Shown here: positions 59,977 through 64,000 of the stretch, in pieces
Position numbering within the stretch: the first letter of the stretch is position 1
Layout of the letters: each line of letters starts with the position of its first letter
Assembly: GCF_018449655.1 (NCBI RefSeq)
Contig: NZ_JAAVUX010000005.1
Coordinates: 248,001-312,000 of the forward strand
Length of the DNA: 64,000 bases
From: Pseudomonas sp. dw_358
GTDB taxonomy: Bacteria > Pseudomonadota > Gammaproteobacteria > Pseudomonadales > Pseudomonadaceae
Reading direction: 5' to 3'
Translations under genes and position numbers: made by a program
The notes under the pieces: model-generated
What the model saw: only the letters and a program-made list of their open reading frames with translations
What the model was told of the DNA's origin: nothing
Databases searched by the model: none

Positions 59977-60384
59977 TTGGCGCAAAAAGAATTGGAAGAC
60001 GACAAGGTCAGGCTCGATAAATGGTTATGGGCGGCGAGGTTCTACAAGACCCGTGCGCTGGCCAAGGCGGCCATAGAAAGCGGCAAGGTGCACTGTCGCG
60101 GCGAGCGCTGCAAACCCAGCAAGGAGCCGCGGATAGGGGATGAATTGCAGATTCGTGCCGGTTTCGAGGAGCGCACCGTCGTGGTTCAGGCGCTTTCCAT
60201 CGTTCGCCGTGGCGCTCCTGAAGCACAGACGCTGTACGCCGAAACCGCGCAGAGCATCGACCGCCGCGAGCAGGCGGCGGCCCAGCGCAAGGCAGGCGCA
60301 CTGGGCGTAACAACTGATGGCAAACCCACCAAGAAGCAACGCCGTCAGTTGGTCGACTTTCGCGGCAACGTGCGCGACGTATGA
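59977..60384 (+). CDS. hslR: S4-domain heat-shock protein Hsp15
   Basis: A 135-residue RNA-binding protein that recycles 50S subunits carrying nascent chains. The S4 domain (residues ~10-60) contains VRLDKWLWAARFYKTRALAKAAIESGKV; a Lys/Arg-rich C-terminus follows. It starts at TTG with CGGAGC seven bases upstream; no ATG is suitable. It is divergent from rimB with about 140 bp between. Confidence 0.93.
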   Translation: MAQKELEDDKVRLDKWLWAARFYKTRALAKAAIESGKVHCRGERCKPSKEPRIGDELQIRAGFEERTVVVQALSIVRRGAPEAQTLYAETAQSIDRREQAAAQRKAGALGVTTDGKPTKKQRRQLVDFRGNVRDV

Positions 60385-60397
60385 TGGTCAGTGGCTA

Positions 60398-61195
60398 TCA
60401 GGCGCTGACCACACTGAGGCAGCGCACCAGCGGGATGTGCTTGCCCACTCGGAACAATGGCGCGGTCAAGCGCAGCAGCCACTCACTGGTCGCGGCGGCG
60501 AACGGGGTGAAAAAGCCCCAGCCCAGCGCCATGACCGCCAGCAGTACGCCGCCGATGTAGTCGTCCTGGCCCCAGTGGGCGCCGGCCACCAAGCGCGGCA
60601 TGCTGAACAGCACGACCAATGCCCAGACGATGAAGCCCTGGGCCTTGTTGCGCAAAAATTGCGTCATGAACAGGCCCCAGATCAGCAGCACCGAGGCATG
60701 GTCACCCGGAAAACTCTGATTGGAGGAGTCCTTGATCTGCAGCTTCTTGTCGATGTGCGGGTAGAAGTCGCTCAGGTGCACGGCATCGGGCATGACCATG
60801 GAGATGCTGTCGTGCTGCAGGTTCGACGAATCTATCCATTTTGAAAACAGGGTACGAATTACCACCATCAGCAGCAGAATCGCCACGAAGCCGAGAATCG
60901 CCTGGCGTACTTGAACGGCCTTGAACACCCAATCGCCCTTGATCAACAGGCTCAGCAGGATCACACCAACTACCAGGTCGAAAGGGCGTACGCTACCCAC
61001 CGCCCAGATAATCCGCCACGCAGGGCTGGTGGCCAGAGGCTGGTTGAGGATGCGATAGAACCACTCGTCGAATGATGCACACAAAGCATGGCCGACCGGC
61101 CATATCCAGAAACACAAAAGCGCAATCGAGATTAAATTACAGGTTACCAAAGCGCGAATGTTCCACCTGGCTTGGAACAGTGCGGGTTTGTTCAT
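60398..61195 (-). CDS. PAP2-family membrane phosphatase
   Basis: A 265-residue inner-membrane protein with about six helices and a PAP2 active site: SNQSFPGDHASVLLIWG (Ser/His motif 2) and RLVAGAHWGQDDYIGG (His/Asp motif 3). Such enzymes act on lipid pyrophosphates (undecaprenyl-PP, PG-P) or transfer phosphate to lipid A (LpxT). I chose the ATG at 61195 (MNKPALF), which has AAGGGG upstream; the longer frame runs into the hslO leader. Confidence 0.88.
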   Translation of the reverse strand: MNKPALFQARWNIRALVTCNLISIALLCFWIWPVGHALCASFDEWFYRILNQPLATSPAWRIIWAVGSVRPFDLVVGVILLSLLIKGDWVFKAVQVRQAILGFVAILLLMVVIRTLFSKWIDSSNLQHDSISMVMPDAVHLSDFYPHIDKKLQIKDSSNQSFPGDHASVLLIWGLFMTQFLRNKAQGFIVWALVVLFSMPRLVAGAHWGQDDYIGGVLLAVMALGWGFFTPFAAATSEWLLRLTAPLFRVGKHIPLVRCLSVVSA

Positions 61196-61319
61196 AAGAT
61201 ACCCCTTGACCCATGACTGACTGCAACCCTGACTGGGTGCGTGACGCGCTTTATAGGCGCTTGCCGCGTTTTTGTCATCATTGGAAACCTTATTGTCATT
61301 TAGATCAGATACGAGACCT

Positions 61320-62222
61320 ATGCACGATTTGCCGGACACCGACTTCACCCAGCGCTTCATTTTCGACAACAGTGACGTTCGCGGCGAGCTGGTAGCGCTT
61401 GAGCAGAGCTATGCCGAAGTATTGGCCAAGCACGCCTACCCCGAGCCGGTCGCTCAGTTGCTGGGGGAGTTCATGGCTGCCGCTGCATTGCTGGTGGGGA
61501 CCCTTAAGTTCGACGGCCTGCTGATACTGCAGGCGCGCTCCGAGGGACCGGTCCCGCTGTTGATGATCGAGTGCTCCAGCGAGCGCGATATCCGCGGCCT
61601 GGCGCGCTATGACGCTGCGCGCATCGAGCCCAGCGACGGTCTGCCCCAGTTGATGCCTGAAGGCACCTTGGCCATGACCATCGACCCGACCAATGGCCAG
61701 CGTTATCAAGGCATCGTGGCGCTGGACGGCAATGATTTGTCCGAGTGTTTTTCCAATTACTTCGCCCTGTCCGAGCAGCTCGGCACACGTTTCTGGTTGC
61801 GCGCCGATGGCACCCGTGCCCGTGGTTTGCTGTTGCAGCAGTTGCCGCGCGAGATGCAAAAGGATGATGAAGACCGTGAAGCCAGCTGGCAGCACATCAC
61901 TGCGCTGGCGCAGACCCTCAAGACCGAGGAACTGCTGAGTCTGGACAACGAAACCGTGCTGCACCGCCTTTATCATGAAGACCCGGTGCGCCTGTTCGAC
62001 GTTCAGCCACTACGCTTCAAGTGCAGCTGTTCGCGGGAGCGTTCGGCCCGTGCGCTGATCAGCCTCGGACATGAAGACGCACGGCTATTATTGACTGAGC
62101 ACGGTGGATCGGTGGAGATTGATTGCCAGTTCTGTAATCAGCGCTACCTCTTCGACAGTGCCGACGTAGAGCAGTTGTTCGCCGGAGCGGGCGTAGATTC
62201 GCCGTCAGATACCCGTCACTGA
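61320..62222 (+). CDS. hslO: Redox-regulated chaperone Hsp33
   Basis: A 300-residue chaperone activated by oxidation. The four zinc-binding cysteines are seen as [10 protein letters not shown] and DCQFCNQRY near the C-terminus; the N-terminal domain has the [17 protein letters not shown] start and a conserved [12 protein letters not shown] stretch. It follows hslR on the same strand with the PAP2 gene inserted on the other strand. Confidence 0.96.
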   Translation: MHDLPDTDFTQRFIFDNSDVRGELVALEQSYAEVLAKHAYPEPVAQLLGEFMAAAALLVGTLKFDGLLILQARSEGPVPLLMIECSSERDIRGLARYDAARIEPSDGLPQLMPEGTLAMTIDPTNGQRYQGIVALDGNDLSECFSNYFALSEQLGTRFWLRADGTRARGLLLQQLPREMQKDDEDREASWQHITALAQTLKTEELLSLDNETVLHRLYHEDPVRLFDVQPLRFKCSCSRERSARALISLGHEDARLLLTEHGGSVEIDCQFCNQRYLFDSADVEQLFAGAGVDSPSDTRH

Positions 62223-62401
62223 AACATTTCAGCACTGCCAGGTGAACAAAGGTGCGCCGGTTTAACGCCGTTTCGACAGGAGGCCCCTTCTCGAAAGGCC
62301 TATTCCTAGGCATAATCCGGCCACTTTTACTGCTGTAGTAGGTTTTCGCTTTCTACTACAAAACGTTTGGAGCACTCGGCCACTGGCCTACGGGGAACCT
62401 C

Positions 62402-63946
62402 ATGACGCAAGCCAACAACGCCGTGTACATTGACATCAGCACCGCTCAACTGGTGGAAGAAGCCATTCGACGTGGTGAGGGCGAGCTCGCCGCCAATGGC
62501 TCGCTGGTCGTGAAAACAGGTCACCGCACCGGCCGTTCGCCGGTCGATCGCTTTATCGTCGAAGATGCCGTAACCCGCGACACCGTGTCCTGGGGACCCA
62601 TCAACCGCAAGTTCCCGTCGGACAAGTTCGACGCGTTGTGGGATCGCGTGCAGGCCTACGTGGACGAGCGTGAGCACTTCGTTTCTCACGTTCATGTCGG
62701 TTCCGACGAAGCGCACTACCTGCCGGTCAAAATGACCACTGAAACCGCTTGGCACAATCTGTTCGGCCGTTGTCTGTTCATCAACCCGGCACAGTACAAC
62801 CCGTCGGCCAAGCAGGAGTGGCAAGTGCTCAACGCCCCTTGGTTCGTGTGCGAGCCCGAGCGCGATGGCACCAATTCCGATGGCACCGTGATCATCAATT
62901 TCGCCGAAAAGAAAGTGCTGATCGCAGGCATGCGTTACGCCGGTGAAATGAAGAAGGCCATGTTCTCGGTGCAGAACTTCCTGCTTCCGGCCGTCGACGT
63001 CCTGCCGATGCACTGCGCGGCCAACATGGGCGAGGAGGGTGATGTCACTTTGTTCTTCGGCCTGTCTGGCACCGGCAAGACCACCCTGTCTGCCGATGAA
63101 AGCCGTTACCTGATCGGTGACGACGAGCACGGCTGGGGCGTAGGCGTGGTGTTCAATATCGAAGGGGGGTGCTACGCCAAATGCATCGACCTGACCGAGA
63201 AGAACGAGCCGGTCATCTGGAAAGCCATTCAGTTCGGCGCTGTGCTGGAGAACGTCGTTCTGCACCCTGAGACCCGCCTGCCGGACTATACCGACGACAG
63301 CCTGACCCAGAACAGCCGTGCGGCCTACCCGCGCGAGCTGATCGACAAGCGCGCGCCGTTGAACCTGGGCGGCGAGCCCAATGCCGTGATCTTCCTGACC
63401 TGCGACCTGACTGGCGTGTTGCCGCCGGTGTCGATCCTCAGCGAGGAGCAGGCCGCCTATCACTTCCTGTCGGGTTACACCGCGCTGGTGGGCTCCACCG
63501 AGATGGGTTCGGGCAGCGGCATCAAGTCGACCTTCTCCACCTGCTTCGGTGCGCCGTTCTTCCCGCGTCCCGCAGGCGAGTACGCCGAACTGCTGATCAA
63601 GCGCATTCGCGGCTTCGGCTCGAAGGTCTACCTGGTCAATACCGGCTGGACCGGTGGGGGCTACGGTGTCGGCAAACGCTTCAACATCCCGACCACCCGG
63701 GGCGTCATTGCTGCCATCCAGAGCGGCGCGCTGATGGGTGCTGAAACCGAGCACCTGGCCACCATCAACCTCGACGTACCGAAGCAGGTGCCGGGTGTCG
63801 ATACCGGCCTGCTCAATCCCCGCAACACCTGGGCTGACAAGGCTGCCTACGACGAAGCAGCCAAAGGCCTGGCCTCGCTGTTCATCGAGAACTTCAAGAA
63901 GTTCGACGTGAGCGATGCCATCAAGGCCGCCGGCCCTCAGCTGTAA
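62402..63946 (+). CDS. pckA: Phosphoenolpyruvate carboxykinase (ATP)
   Basis: A 514-residue gluconeogenic enzyme converting oxaloacetate to PEP. The kinase motifs [13 protein letters not shown] (P-loop) and DDEHGWG are present; [11 protein letters not shown] and [12 protein letters not shown] are further family signatures. The 180-bp leader has CATAAT (62311-62316) as a possible -10, but no clear -35. A strong terminator follows. Confidence 0.97.
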   Translation: MTQANNAVYIDISTAQLVEEAIRRGEGELAANGSLVVKTGHRTGRSPVDRFIVEDAVTRDTVSWGPINRKFPSDKFDALWDRVQAYVDEREHFVSHVHVGSDEAHYLPVKMTTETAWHNLFGRCLFINPAQYNPSAKQEWQVLNAPWFVCEPERDGTNSDGTVIINFAEKKVLIAGMRYAGEMKKAMFSVQNFLLPAVDVLPMHCAANMGEEGDVTLFFGLSGTGKTTLSADESRYLIGDDEHGWGVGVVFNIEGGCYAKCIDLTEKNEPVIWKAIQFGAVLENVVLHPETRLPDYTDDSLTQNSRAAYPRELIDKRAPLNLGGEPNAVIFLTCDLTGVLPPVSILSEEQAAYHFLSGYTALVGSTEMGSGSGIKSTFSTCFGAPFFPRPAGEYAELLIKRIRGFGSKVYLVNTGWTGGGYGVGKRFNIPTTRGVIAAIQSGALMGAETEHLATINLDVPKQVPGVDTGLLNPRNTWADKAAYDEAAKGLASLFIENFKKFDVSDAIKAAGPQL

Positions 63947-63962
63947 GCCGCCGCCAGCCATG

Positions 63963-63988
63963 AAAAAACCGCCCTCGGGCGGTTTTTT
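63963..63988 (+). terminator. Intrinsic terminator after pckA (bidirectional)
   Basis: AAAAAACCGCCC-TC-GGGCGGTTTTTT, a perfect 12-bp stem with runs of A and T on both sides, begins 16 bases after the pckA stop. The symmetry allows termination from either direction. Confidence 0.95.
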
Positions 63989-64000
63989 CATGGCTGGCGT

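Noticed and set aside
62327..63991. 554-codon frame opposite pckA
   Set aside because: Antisense to pckA, and spans both its leader and terminator; no family similarity.

Overview
This is a contiguous stretch of core chromosome from a Pseudomonas, most probably a member of the P. fluorescens complex. The evidence is the gene order argH / algZ-algR-hemCDXY-dsbH-algQ-(FKBP)-algP / ppk-ppx / trxA-rho / ubiD / ssrS-zapA / pepP-ubiH-ubiI / gcvTH / argE-argA-gshA / tex-ompR-envZ / rimBK / hslR-hslO-pckA, which is the familiar Pseudomonas layout. High GC with strong GC3 bias and Pseudomonas-type REP elements (core cgcgggcaagccctgctcccaca) agree with this. There are no rRNA or tRNA genes, prophages, insertion sequences or CRISPR arrays. 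The only RNA gene I can support is 6S RNA.

Layout. 1-18.2 kb: arginine biosynthesis (argH), then divergently the AlgZ/AlgR sensor-regulator pair, the heme operon hemC-hemD-hemX-hemY, a DsbB-family protein with a degenerate CxxC motif, AlgQ (anti-sigma70), an FKBP isomerase, the histone-like AlgP, an ABC-F ATPase operon (with an MscS-like channel), a LysE exporter/YaiI pair, a DedA protein, and polyphosphate kinase behind a near-perfect PhoB-type promoter. 18.2-24.1 kb: exopolyphosphatase convergent with ppk across a REP pair, an amino-acid ABC transporter lacking a binding-protein gene, thioredoxin and Rho. 24.1-28.7 kb: an accessory chaperone-usher fimbrial operon (DUF1120 / gamma4-like) between rho and ubiD. 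29-37.3 kb: ubiD and a ferredoxin-type reductase, a small outer-membrane-barrel candidate, ChaC, small secreted or membrane proteins, a quinone reductase, a FliL-like protein, an EVE protein, 5-formyl-THF cyclo-ligase with 6S RNA upstream, ZapA and a coiled-coil partner. 37.4-43.5 kb: ygfB-pepP-ubiH-ubiI and gcvT-gcvH (without gcvP). 43.5-53.7 kb: DUF2388, NfeD/stomatin pair, an orphan GspE-type ATPase, CYTH-CHAD triphosphatase, argE, argA, gshA, thioesterase. 53.7-64 kb: tex, OmpR/EnvZ (AmgRS), RimK/RimB, HslR, PAP2 phosphatase, HslO and pckA.

Functional themes: arginine and glutathione synthesis (argH, argE, argA, gshA), heme and ubiquinone synthesis (hemCDXY, ubiD, ubiH, ubiI), polyphosphate metabolism (ppk, ppx, CYTH-CHAD), envelope and stress signalling (AlgZR, AmgRS) and protein quality control (trxA, FKBP, hslO, hslR). 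I found no convincing wholly new system. The parts most worth a second look are the fimbrial operon with its unusual 19-nt-spacer promoter, the DsbB homologue missing a catalytic cysteine, the binding-protein-less ABC transporter, the PhoB box before ppk, the gcvTH pair without gcvP, and two 47-residue small proteins. Many genes here begin with TTG or GTG, and those starts were chosen from ribosome-binding-site spacing and family alignment from memory.
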